Positions 32,770 through 44,808 of a stretch of DNA of 64,000 nt are shown piece by piece. Location: the NCBI RefSeq assembly GCF_023278565.1, contig NC_064677.1, forward strand, positions 7,502,001 to 7,566,000, given 5' to 3'. The stretch's first letter is position 1; each line of letters starts with the position of its first letter. Source of the DNA: Colletotrichum lupini (taxonomy: Eukaryota; Ascomycota; Sordariomycetes; Glomerellales; Glomerellaceae). The translations under genes were made by a program, and so were the position numbers. The notes beneath the pieces are model-generated. The model saw only the letters and a list, made by a program, of their open reading frames with translations. It was not told the origin of the DNA and did no database searches.

Positions 32770-35700
32770 TACTATATAGAAGTCGTTTAAGTACTCTATT
32801 AATATCTCGTTTATATATCGCTAGTATATAGTAAGCCTATTATAAAGCCCAAAGGGTATTACCTTATACTTATACGCCCTATAGCGGGTTTTAAACGTTA
32901 TTAAGTCCTTAGAGGCTAGGTCGAGTTAGATATAGTAAAAGGCCTGTTTAATATCTAGCTTAATAAATACCTTTACCCTACTTAGCCGCGCGAGGGTCTT
33001 ATTAATAAGTAGTAGCGGGTAGCGGTCTTTTTTTATAACCTTATTAAGCTTATAGAAGTTAACGTAAAAGCGCAGGCTACTATTGTACTTTTTTATAAAT
33101 AGCGTTAGTAATATAAAAAGAGTATTACCTAGCTCGATAAATCCCTTTTATAAGTACTCTAGTAAATAGGCCTTTATAGCCTCTAGCTCGGGCACTAACT
33201 ACTTATATAGAGGGTAATAAGTTAGTTTCTCCCTACTACTATCTAAGAGCTCGATTTTATAGTTATACGGCCTATAAGGCGCTAGTATATTGCTAATAGC
33301 CTTATTAAAAACGTCGGTCTAGGGCCGTAGATACTCTAGTAAGTTCGTTGCTATAAGGTTACGAATAACTTAGTTATTATTATATAAAGGGTCTACTTCC
33401 TCCTTTTTATCCTCTATAATACGGTTAAGCTTATAGAGTAATATAAAGCCTATTTTAACGTCGTTCTACCTTAGGTTTTTTTTAAAAACGGGAGCGCTAA
33501 TAAAAATAATATCTATCTATGCTATTACTAAGTATAGTTTCTATTGCTTAGCCCTCTTTACGGGGGCGATATTAGTGCTATTAAGGGCGCGTTCTATTTT
33601 TTTTATATTCTTAGCCTTGTCTAACTACTATGTTTAACGGGCTATCGTTTTTAGTAGGCATAGTAATATCTTAATTAGTGTGCCCTTCGCCCGCTACTAC
33701 TAGAGCTTTTGGTTATAATAAGTTATATCTATCTCGAATAGGTCCTACTAGTAGTCGGTATTAATTTAGTATTATATATCGATAACTTCCGGGGTATATA
33801 GGTCCTCGATGTCCTTAACGATAGTAGAGGGCGTCTCTTATAGTAGTAGGTCCTTAGGTTATATTAGACGTTGGTAGCGAATATTAGGGTTTACCCCGTA
33901 GTATTCGAACTATTTCTACCCTAGGATTAGGTCGTAGCGGCCCGTATTAAGCTAAAAGAGGGGTACTTTTAAAAAGACCTATTAATTAATATATAAGTTA
34001 GTAGTCTATACTACGCTAGTATCGTTTAATCGCTCTTTATTAAATCTAGTAGTAGGGATTAGGCGTTATAATTTATAAAATAGGGCTGCGCAGAACCGTT
34101 ATAATAGAGGGGTTACGTAGTTATTTATAAATCCGTACCTATTAGCTCCTATATTAAGTAAGGCTCTTAGGCAAATTCTATATCTATTAAATACTAATAT
34201 AAGCTCTATTTTAAGGGGCTAGCCCCCTACGAGATCCTATAAGTTTACTAAATTAATTACTAATTTTCTATCCTTTTTATACGTATCCCCTAGCTAGGAG
34301 TTTACTTTTACTAGGGGTTCTAGTTTTCCGAACCCGACTCTATTTTAATAGGGCCCTCGGTAGCGTTAATAGCGGCTATAATAGTCTTCGGCTTCTTAGG
34401 GTAGTCCTTAGAAATATATTTAGTATTGCTATAAACGAAATAAGCGCTACTATCCTTAAGCTTTTAATATAGGGCTTTAGAGATCGTTTTATAAGTAGAG
34501 GTATAACCTCGGTCCTATTTAGTACCTCTAGTACTTCTATTATTTCCGCTACTTCTATTACTTCTACCCGAGGTCTAGTGAGTCTAGCTAGAAGCCTTAA
34601 CTAGGCGGTCCTCTATAAAAGGGGGCTATATCGCGTTAGCTAGCTAAGTAACGTACTTAATATACTTCTAAAAGGTAGCCGTATTATTTAAGTACTTCGA
34701 TATAGCCTAGTTACGAAAATATATAAGTAGCTTATTATAAAAACGGCGCTTTTACTAAGACTTTAGAAGCTTATTAATACGCGCGAGCTTAGTAAACGTA
34801 GAGCGCTTTTAATAAACGTCTTTAAGTATAATTATAAGTACGTTTAACTTACGACTAGCGTCGTCTATAGCGGTCGGGCTAGTATAAGCTAACTTAAACT
34901 CGTAGAGTAGCTACTTAGCCGTAATAATCTTATTAGAAGTTAGTATTAGGTATATAAACTCCGTAGCACTACTTCTAATCTTATTAATAATATATTCTAA
35001 GTAGTACCTATCCGTACTATAGTTAGCATTTTTTAAGCGCTTCGTAATACGCTAGAGCTAGTAATCGAACTTAAGGCTAGTATTATTACTTATAAAGATA
35101 GGTACGTTAGGTATTTTCTAGGAGCCGTAGGTAACGGGATAGGACGAGGCTAGAGTAGTCTTATAACTACCCTACGTTTCTAAGCGTACTAGCCGTTATT
35201 TTAGCGCGCTAAGGGTAGCGGTATCCTAAATAGAGCTAGCCTAGGAGCCGTTCTCTAATTACTCTAGTCTTTTAGTTATAGCCGTATTATTAATATAGGC
35301 TTAGGTAAGGGCTTCTTTTATAATATAGAGCTCTATAATAGTAGTATACGTAAAGTTAAGGTTCTTATAGGTTATCGTATATAGGCGCTCCGTACTATTA
35401 CTTAGCTAGCTAATAATAAAAGCTAGGACCTACTCTAATTAATACTAAGCGATGCGCATCTTTAGCTACTATTCGATCTATTTAAGCAAGGTCTTTCCGT
35501 CGTTTTTAAAATATAGCTCTTAAATAAGGTTAAGGTCGATATACTACTTAGTATTCTTTTTAAAAAGGATATTATCGCGGATATAAATAGGTAAAATAAG
35601 CTAGTTAGCTACGTTACTAAAGTACGCTAGGTAATCGGCCTAGGTAGTAAAGGGTAAGAAGCGCTCTACTAGCTAGTTAAATAGCACGACCTTAGGGTTA

Positions 35701-36023
35701 ATAACTAAGAGCTTAGTGCCTTTGTTAAGGCTTATAACGCTTTATTAGGACTCGTAGAAGCGGCGACTCTACTAAAAGCCGTTAGTACGAAGGGAGACCT
35801 AGCCTCCCTAGCTATATCCTCTAATTATTACGTTTAGTAAAGGGGGTATATATTTAGGGGGTATTAATTACCCTACTTATATATAATTAATTTAGTTAGC
35901 TATTACTCGGCTCTTTTATACGCTTTCTTAGTAGGGGTAGCTAGTTAGTATAATAAATAGTTAATTAATTAAAATATTATCGTTCTATCTCTAGAGAATA
36001 GTTAATTAAGTAACGTTAAGTAG

Positions 36024-36247
36024 TATTATAAAAGGGAACTTAAGGTAGGTCGGAACGCTACTATATTAACCTAATTAACTAAAGACTTAACGTAAAGAGG
36101 GAAAAAATAGAATAGTAAGTAGAAGCTAGCGAGCTAGCCCTTGAGGCCTAGCGGTCTAGCTCGTCACGTGACCACTAGGAGCTTAGCCTCGTAGCCTGAG
36201 GCTAAGTTACGGGGCCCACAGGGGCCCTGATGCCCACTGCCGTAACA
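36024..36247 (-). repeat. Right (5') LTR of Gypsy E
   Basis: 224 bases matching 29921-30144. The outer part (about 36140-36247) keeps many CA and TG dinucleotides and looks much less mutated than the inner part and the left LTR. Confidence 0.88.
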
Positions 36248-36331
36248 TTGTGGGCTATTTATTTCCAGAGGCAAGTTACTATCCAGAGTTCGTCTAATTA
36301 AATAGTATAGGAAATTTTGACAAAGACAAGG
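36248..36331. other. Host spacer between Gypsy E and Copia C
   Basis: 84 bases of near-normal composition. It begins with TTGT (duplication of E) and ends with CAAGG (36327-36331, duplication of C). No coding content recognised. Confidence 0.75.
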
Positions 36332-36536
36332 TATTGGTATCCCTATTATAGGGTAGTTAGTTCGAACCGTAGTTAACGAAGAGATTAATTAAACTATATA
36401 AATATCTGCGTAATAAGTATAAAAAGGAGGTTCTAACCGTAGGTTAAGCTAGCTACGATAATCGTAAATAGGGGCCCTAATTAGCCCCTACGCAGTCGGC
36501 TATATACCGCGGTCGAATTAAACTTCTAATTTAATA
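36332..36536 (-). repeat. Left (3') LTR of Copia C
   Basis: 205 bases, TATTGGTATCC to TTTAATA, preceded directly by the duplication CAAGG. Confidence 0.93.
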
Positions 36537-39500
36537 CTAACTTTTTCTTTTTTTTATTAATTTAACCGCTATAGTTAGAGGTATAATTCGACCTCGGGTC
36601 CGTTTACTAAGTCGTCTCCTTTTCCCCCTTTTCTTTACTCTTTTTATATAACCTATCCCTTTATTTATATAGTAACTTTTTTACTACTTATAAATTACTT
36701 TAATCCCTTATTTAATACTGCTTTTATAAAAGCGTTTGCGAGGTTATTTTTATTATTAATCTAATGGATCTTAAGTATTTCGCGCCTTTTATACGATTGC
36801 CTAAGGACTATAATATTAATTATAAGCCTCTTTTTTTTTTTTTCCTAATTTAATAAGGTATTTATATAGCGAGTAGGAATCTATATAAATAACCGTTAGA
36901 ATAGGTAGAAGGCTAATTCGATCGGTAATTTTTTTTAACGTTATTAAAATTATATAGGAGAGGTTAACGCCGTTAATTATACTATAGACCTCTAATACTA
37001 ATATACTTCTTATTACTCGCTTATTTTTAGTTAACGAGTAGTAAATTATATTGCCGTATATAGTAAATTCGCTCTTACTTATACTCTCGTTAGCTAGGAT
37101 AATAATATACCTTAATTATAAAGTGAGGTCGTTATTATTTATAAATAACCTATTAATAAAGACGTAGAGCTTACTAGTCGCAAGGTCGATTGGGTAGTAA
37201 ATAAGACTTTAATCGAGATTCGTTTATTATTATTTAAGCCGCTTATTAAGTACCTCGACGTCTCGTTTAGTTAGATTTATAGCTTATACTACTTTAGTAT
37301 AGTTAAAAGTTACCTCGGGTTAATAGATACTTATAATATATACCCTTTACGCAAGCTTAGCTTTATACTACTTTTTAACGTTAGTTACGTTTAGATTAAT
37401 AAAGTTAATTTTCTTACCCTACCCTTTTTATTAAAAAACGACGGTTTCCTTTTTAATTATAAAAATCCCGCCGTTAAATACTAAGGGGGTGTTTATTATA
37501 AGGACCTTTTTTAGCTTTATTACGAAGCCCGCTTTTTAGAGCTCCTTATCCTCCTTCTTTATAAAGTTAATATTAAATAGGCCTAATATATTATCGGTTT
37601 ATATTTTAATAATCTTAAATTAGTCGCCTTTATACTCCGTAATTAGTAAGTACGGGTTATACGTAGAGGTAACTATTAATAGTTAATTAATATAAAAATC
37701 GTAGTAGGTGGCCTATTAATAGGTGCCCGATTCTACGAGCCTATATAGTGGCTTAAGTACTTTAATAATCGTGCTTTCTAAATACTTACTAGCTATTTCT
37801 TTTAGTAAATAGGCTAGGATTTTCCTTATAAGCCCTGTGGCTAATTAGGTATAGGCCTAGGTAATATTACGGCTCTAAATCTCGTATCCCTTTTTTTATA
37901 ATAATACTATTAGTACTATTATTAATTATTAGCTATAGCGCTATATAGTGGGCGATTATATAAGTAGCGTCGCTTTTTTAATATCGCTATACCTCTAAAT
38001 TACGTATCTAGACTTCTCGTACGGCTAGGGTATTCCTTTCCCTTTAATTTTACGAACTATTCGTGATTTAAATATATAGAGGTTTATATATTTTTCTAGG
38101 TCGTATAAGATAAATCGATAGACCCCTTAATTATAAAGAGTATCTACTTTAATAAGATCTAATCCCTTATACGGCTTTTTAGTAGTTATAATTATGCCTT
38201 CTTTACGTAGTTTAATTACTAGCTCGAAATTAGCTTTTTTTTTTACTATATAAAAGGTGTTAATTACCTCGTCGCTAGTAATGAATTGCTACGTTAGGGC
38301 TTACCGTTGTGGTCTTTTATAACGTCTTGCCGGTAGTATTAGTGCCCTTTTAGTAATATCCTCTTCCTCGTTATTTATTAGTACTATTATAACGATTTTA
38401 TTAAGGATAATTTCCTATACCTCTGCCATAGGTTATATAGTTTCCCCTAGCTCTTTTTTTTCTTATAGGTTAGAAATTACCTTATTAGGATTTATATAGT
38501 ACGGTCTAACTACTATAATTAATACTTCGAGTAGCTAGTTACGATTTTTTATAACTATATAAGAGCGCTCGTTAACGGAAATTAACTTATATAGCCTAGC
38601 TTATTATTAGGTAATTTTGTGCTATACTTATATATCTAAATTTAGTAATATATCTAAATTATCCCTTATATTAGGCCTATTGCGCGTAGTAATTACCTTA
38701 TTAACTTGCTTTTTTATATTTACTTCGCGCAGTGCCCGTATTACTTTTTTAATTACTTAGGCTCGTTAGCTTATACTTAGTAATAGTAGCGAGGCTAAGG
38801 TCGTTTTTAAATATATTTTAAATATTAATAGCGTTAGTATAAGTCCGTTAGGCCCTATAATATCGTTATAGTATTTAAGTACTATTTAGAGGTATTTGTC
38901 ATTAGTAGAATCCGGATTTTCTGCTTTAATAATTCTAAACGCCCTTTTTAATTACTAATATGCCCTTTTTACCTTTTTAATACTATAGTGCGTTTTAATA
39001 AGTACGACTTTTAGCTATATACCGTAGGCTATTATATTATCCTTAAATTTTGCTAATTTAAAGCTAGTACTAGCGTCGGTTTTAATACTATCTAGCGGTC
39101 CTTAGTATATAACGATTTAGTTTTTTCGTAGGGCTGCTTATATTATCTTTGCTTATAGATCCTAGAGGAATTGCCCTGCTTAGAAAGATATAAATACGTT
39201 AATTATATATAGTATTAGCTAACTATTTAAGTAGAAGATATTAATGACTATTTCTTAGTTAAAGTTAAGTTTATTACGTAATTTAAACTTGAATTTGCGT
39301 AGGCTTTGCGTATTTATTTAGTATTAGTAGTATACTTTTATTAACTACCTTAGCGCCCCTATTTTAATATTATTATTACCTAATTACTTTAGGAGGTTAT
39401 ATAGCCTCATAACTAACGGGTGCCCGAATTTCTAGTATAGTCTTTTAAGCTTATTTTTCGTTAAGTAATTAATTAACTTCGTATTATTAGTGAGCTTTAT

Positions 39501-42500
39501 AAACGCATGCCCCTATCGTCGTTCGATTACCTTAAAGTGCTTATTACTAAAGATTCTGTTCCTCGTATTATTAAATATAATACCTAGTTAATTTATATCT
39601 TTTAAATATAAGAGAAATAGGGTATTAATAAGTAAAATATAGAAAGTTATCGTTTTAAAGTATATCTCTACTTTTATTATACTTAGGGCGACGATTTCCT
39701 TACTTAGGCTAAAACTAATCCTCGTAATACCCGCTATTAACGTATTAAGCGTTACTAGCGCGATCTTTTATAATACTTAAAATTGCCCTTTTTTTCTAAT
39801 TAACTATTATAATACCCTAGCGTTTAGGATAATTTTATAGAAATCGTTTAGGTCGTACTTTTTACTTATATAGAATGCTTATACGAGCTTAGTATTTAAG
39901 GGATCTAAATAGTATAAAAAGGACCCCTCTAGCTACCCCTAGATATACTTAGTACTATGTTCCTTTTTTTTAAATATTAAAAAAGATAGCGTCTTCTCTT
40001 TAATCGTTAAGATAATAGGCTTCGGCCCTATTAAATTCGCCCTTTTAGCCGCCTTTATATCCGTTATCTAAGGGACCTTCCTTTACTATTTATAAATAAA
40101 AGCCTACTTATTAAGAGCTTCCGCTACCCTTTATTCGTTTAGCCTCGTATATCTTTTAGAGGCTAACGGGGCGAAAAAAGAGTAGTTAATATTTTCGATT
40201 TTATTATAATCTAATTTATTAGTATAGGGGGTAAGATCTTCTTTATTTTTTAAATCTCTTATAGGGGGTATATATTTTAGGCTATTACTTTAGCTACCGT
40301 CGCTAGGTTCTATGCCCCCGGATCTACCTTTATATATAATAAGGAATTAGTTAAACTAACGAGGGCTAGTTTTACCGTTTACTATCCTCGATTTTTTATA
40401 TTATTTATACGATTTAGCACGCTCTTTTTTAAAGTAGTTACTTAATTAATATTTATCCTTTTAATAAATATAATATTACTTTTTTTATTACCCTGCCCGT
40501 GAGTTAAATCTTTACCTATTTAACAAATCTAGGCTTTTTTACTAATAATTACTATATCTAGCCTCTTTTCCTTTCTTATTATATATTTAATTAACTTAAT
40601 ATTATTAATAAGGGCCGTTATATACCTAGAGGTAGGTTTAGCACGGCATTTTTACTTTAATATTAAAGCTAGATCTTAGCTTTAAGTAGAGCGTCTCGTA
40701 ATTTTCGGGTGCCTAGTATAGGGTAATCTTTACTTTTAGTATATACTAGACTATAGTATAAAGATATCTAACTTTCCGCTCGTTTATTCCCTTATTTAGC
40801 TAGGTTTTCGCTAGCTTATCGATTTAATTAATAAGCTTTTTAAGGATCTCTACTTACGATTTACCCTCTATTATCCTAGCTATAGATACGAAAGAAATCG
40901 CTCGTAGCTTAGATAGGAGCTTTAGGTTTTTATTATAGGTTTCGAAGCGGCTTCGGATTATATTAATTATGCTAAAAAAGTCGTTTTAATCGAGATTACG
41001 TACCGCTTTATAATAGTAATTAGAGGCTTTACTTACGAGTATAATATTAATTACCGAATAGTACTAGTGTTCTCTAATTCTGACTTTTTTATAATAATCG
41101 TAAAATATTATTAGGGTTTTTTATAAGACCTTATACTTCCCTCTAAAGTATAATTTCTTTTTTAAAAAGATTTTTTTAAGGTTTATAAATTACTTCGTAT
41201 TTACTATTAGAATTTTAGTATTTATATACAAACCCTGCGTCGTTACGTATTGTTAGTGATTTTGGGTTATTTTTTTTTTTTTGTTAGCCGATCGGCGCTA
41301 AATTTCGTATTAGTAGCGGTAACGAGTTATAGATCGAAATAAGTAGAATTATCGATTATTATACTTCTAGTACTATATTTTGCCCTAGTATATCCTTTTA
41401 TAACAATAGATTTTCGTTAGTAATTATAGGGAGGAAACTTAGGTTATTTACCCTTTTTTTAAATTTATTAAAGCGATTATACGCTCTATCGACCTGTACT
41501 TAGTTCTATAGTACGAATTCCTCTTTTATAATTGTCGCTATTAGTATTTCGTATAGCTCTTATAATTATAATTACGCTAGTAATACCCCTTATCCATAGA
41601 GGAATTTATTAACTACTTTTACGATTCTTAGGCTTACGTTTGCGAACTATTTATCTAGCTAGTAGCTAAGGTCGTTTACGATCTTATAAAATAGGGGTTA
41701 CCCCTATAGCCCCTTTTTTTTATAAACCTTAGTTAAATAGATTAATACTATATTAATTTGCTCGCCGTTAGGCTAATCCGCAATTTTATATATTTACGTC
41801 CCCTAATAGTCCGGGTTAATATTTACTTATTTATAAGGGATTGGGATTTCATTTAGGATCGGGTTTTGTCCTCTTCTTCTTTACCCTAACTTACTAAGGG
41901 GCTTGCTCTAGCTTATACTTATATTAGTAATTATTAGCGTGTTTAATCTTAACGGGGATATATTTAATCCGCGCGTAAGTCGTAGTAAATCCGTGCTTTT
42001 ATTACTTAACGAATTTATTAGGGTTTAGGAGATTCCCGCTTCTTTTTACCGTCTCGCTACTACTCTCGTTTTTACTATTTTTAATAATTACTACTACCCT
42101 TCTAGATCGCTAGCTATCGTACTTACTAAGATCCTCCTTTTTATTTAATAAAAAAGGGTAGGTTTTAATAGTTCCTTTTAATAATAATAGTAGTAGATAT
42201 TTATATTACTATAAGAAGATATAGTAATTAGTCTCGGGATCTTTACTAATTACTAATTTCCGCTATCCCGTATACTTCTAGCCTCCTAAGCCTCGTGCTC
42301 TCTATAATTTCTAAATAGCTTCCTTAGTTAATTTCTAATTACGGGCCGGTTACGGAAAAGTCGTTTAGTAAAAAAGCTGCTCGGGGTAACGGTAAAAGGC
42401 TAGTTACTTAAGTAGTTCTATTAATTAACGTAGTTTAACGTAATAAACGTCGACCTCTCGTAAATAATAAAGGGCTATAATTACTTAATTCCGTACGGTA

Positions 42501-42643
42501 TTTAAGAATTACCTCTTTTTTTATTTACTTTTATAAGGTTAATTAATACGAATCTCTTATCCTATATAGTATTAAGAGGTCGTCTCTTTTATATAGCGAG
42601 ATACCTTACCGATCTACGATAGTAAAGTTTAATTACTAATTAG

Positions 42644-42848
42644 TATTAGTATCCTTATTATAAGGTAGTTAGTTCGAACCGTAGTTAATAAAAAGATTAA
42701 TTAAACTATATAAATATCTACGTAGTAGGTATAAAAAGGAGGTTCTAACCGTAGGTTGGGCTAGCTACGATAATCGTAAATAGGGCCCCTAATTGGCCCC
42801 TGCGCAGTCGGCTGTATGCCGCGGTCGAATTGGACTTCTAATCCGACA
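42644..42848 (-). repeat. Right (5') LTR of Copia C
   Basis: 205 bases. The last 60 bases keep TG and CA dinucleotides and show the original LTR end as CCGACA, followed by CAAGG. This gives the least mutated view of the family's LTR terminus. Confidence 0.93.
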
Positions 42849-42853
42849 CAAGG

Positions 42854-44808
42854 AGCAAAACTTGTTTCCGCGGCGTACGGAAATGGGCCACTGATATGGC
42901 GGCCGATATCCGTGACTAACCCTCCACTAGATGGGGCCGACTCGGCAACACCCGAAGCCTGGCTCCGGACATCGGGACTGTTGCACCTCTCGGATGGGCG
43001 ATGCTGGTATTTGAGAGCACTTCTAAGGCGTCTAGGATCCTCCGTATCCGCAGGTGTTGAGTCAGGTATACCGGCATGACGGTAAGTGTCCGAAAACCAT
43101 AGTACTCGCAGTTAAACATACGATTCACCTTCTAAGGCAGTAATGTTTCCAGTTTTCTTTGATGAATTGACTGTTCCGCCATGATACCATCGAAATCAGC
43201 CTGGTTACTTTGAATTGAGAATTTTGGATTTACAGGTGAACCAGGCTCACGCACATTTCAATCAACTTGTCGGATGGCCGACCTGGACGAGTGCTCCGAC
43301 GCCGGACCCGTACTGTAACCGAACTGGAACCTGCTCCACCGCATTGGTTGACGCTGCAAACAATGCGTCAGGTTGCGGCGCCTCGGCACGGAATTCTTAT
43401 CGTCGGCTATCCGAAAACGTGATGGAAAGAAGACTGTTGCAATGTCAACCAATAGGTAGCCGGTTTAAGTGGGCTGTCCCGTATTGCCATGGTAAGTCCG
43501 GAGAATCCCCCGAGCAAGCCTCTTGACACTTGTTGGAACTTGGCTGGACTCTGGAGTCTGGAGAGGGAACGATGGCACAGCGTCTGCATCGTCTCAGTAC
43601 GCTTCCATTCAAGACACAGGGATACGGTGCATCTCGGAAGCACTGAGCGATGGAATTGACGTAGTGAGCTCGGTGGTAGAGTTTCTGTCCCTGAAAGAGC
43701 TTTGAGTGGTCTACCGCATGACAGTCCAATAGACAGTACGCTTTGTTGGATTTGTTAGTCCTCGGGGCAATTGTGACGCTGTTCTCTTTTACAGAGATTG
43801 AATAGAGTTGCCAAGATTCTCTGGCGGGGCCGAGTCTTGAACTTGCCGGCATAGCTGAGCTTTACCGGCTCCCGGGGATAGCCGAAACTGGCAATTACCT
43901 GAGTCTCGCAACAGCACCTCCGAAAAGAAGAGACCGACCCCGCTCCGTGGCCGCCCGGCATCGGTTCGACCCCGGAGTCGGGCGGTGGTCGTTGATATTG
44001 GCAAGGAAAAGCCCCTCCCAAAGGCCGAACGGCACGGGATGGCGTGCTCTCGAAGCGGGTATGGGGTCCAGCTGTGAATGGCCAATGCTATTTAACCTTC
44101 TTGAGCACATTGCCAGATGGGGTAATGAGGAGTACCTTACCAAGCAGAAGAGGTTTGCTGTGTCAGGCAAAGCAGGGAGATGAACGTGGAGAAAAGTTTT
44201 GTGTCACTTAAGCTTCGAGGGCGAACATTTGGAATATCGAATACACCTTAGGCTAAGATACGCGATACGAGTATTGCTCCTCGACGTACTCACCAATTCT
44301 TCCTAGCGTAGACAGCTCCAACATCAAAAATTCACATGCACACAAGCTCAATTTGCCAACTTGAAAATATAATCAAGCCTTGCCAGGTGCCTTTCTCGGT
44401 GTAGTGCCCGGCGATTCGGCAAGATGCACTTCTTTAGGCGACCGAACCAATAGCGCCGTACTGGTGTCCAGGTGTGCATGAAGAATCCTGTCTTCAGCCC
44501 CTTAGCGAGCTCCCCACGTGCTCCATCGAGTGGCTGAGGACAGTCCTCGAATTGCACCCTCTCTCCAACACGCCGCCGCCTTCTCAGGCTGCAGGCAGTA
44601 ATCTCCCGCGCAATGGGTGTCTCGCAGTGTACTCAGTGTACCAGCTATGTGGTAACGGGCCCGTTTGGAAAGACCCTTTAATTCGAACCCCATCGCCACG
44701 TTGTGTCATGGGCGATCCGAACCTTGCCGAACTCACGGACGTGGAGCGGCTCTTGGGCATTTTACTTCCCTACATTGTCTCAACTCATACAACAGTCATT
44801 TCCGAGTC
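42854..44808. other. Intergenic right of the element cluster, no gene seen
   Basis: About 2 kb of ordinary composition. Overlapping frames on both strands lack recognisable motifs. The left part is the original upstream region of the second MFS gene before the three insertions; the right part holds the promoter of the SH3-domain gene. A GTTCGACCCC string at about 43976 resembles a tRNA T-loop, but no cloverleaf can be formed around it. Confidence 0.5.

Larger units (their letters stand above)
29921..36247 (-). mobile_element. Gypsy (Ty3-type) LTR retrotransposon E (RIP-mutated, complete)
   Basis: 6327 bases between two 224-base LTRs. Strand is minus: a run of eight C followed by TCT (30148-30158) next to the left LTR is the reverse complement of a polypurine tract, and the reverse transcriptase core Tyr-Ile-Asp-Asp-Ile-Leu-Ile-Phe-Ser-Asp-Asp is encoded on the minus strand at 32769-32737. 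That core and about 2.6 kb of coding relic after it (room for RNase H and integrase) fit Ty3/Gypsy order. Target-site duplication is TTGT (29917-29920 and 36248-36251). Stops in all frames; inactive. Confidence 0.9.
36332..42848 (-). mobile_element. Copia LTR retrotransposon copy C (RIP-mutated, complete)
   Basis: 6517 bases between 205-base LTRs, same family and same orientation as B. The exact target-site duplication CAAGG lies at 36327-36331 and 42849-42853. Reverse transcriptase core relic at about 37583-37600. It aligns with B along nearly all its length but lacks a block of about 340 bases in the leader (present in B at about 28887-29230). The outermost 60 bases of the right LTR are almost unmutated. 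Confidence 0.95.

Noticed and set aside
22896..42848. One very large composite element or giant transposon
   Set aside because: Each of the three units has its own LTR pair and its own target-site duplication, so they are separate insertions.
43955..44000. tRNA-like GTTCGACCCC string
   Set aside because: The T-stem is imperfect and no matching acceptor stem or D-arm is found upstream on the same strand.
43435..44160. Several overlapping frames on both strands right of Copia C
   Set aside because: Composition is not protein-like, there are no motifs, and none is compatible with splicing into a longer product.
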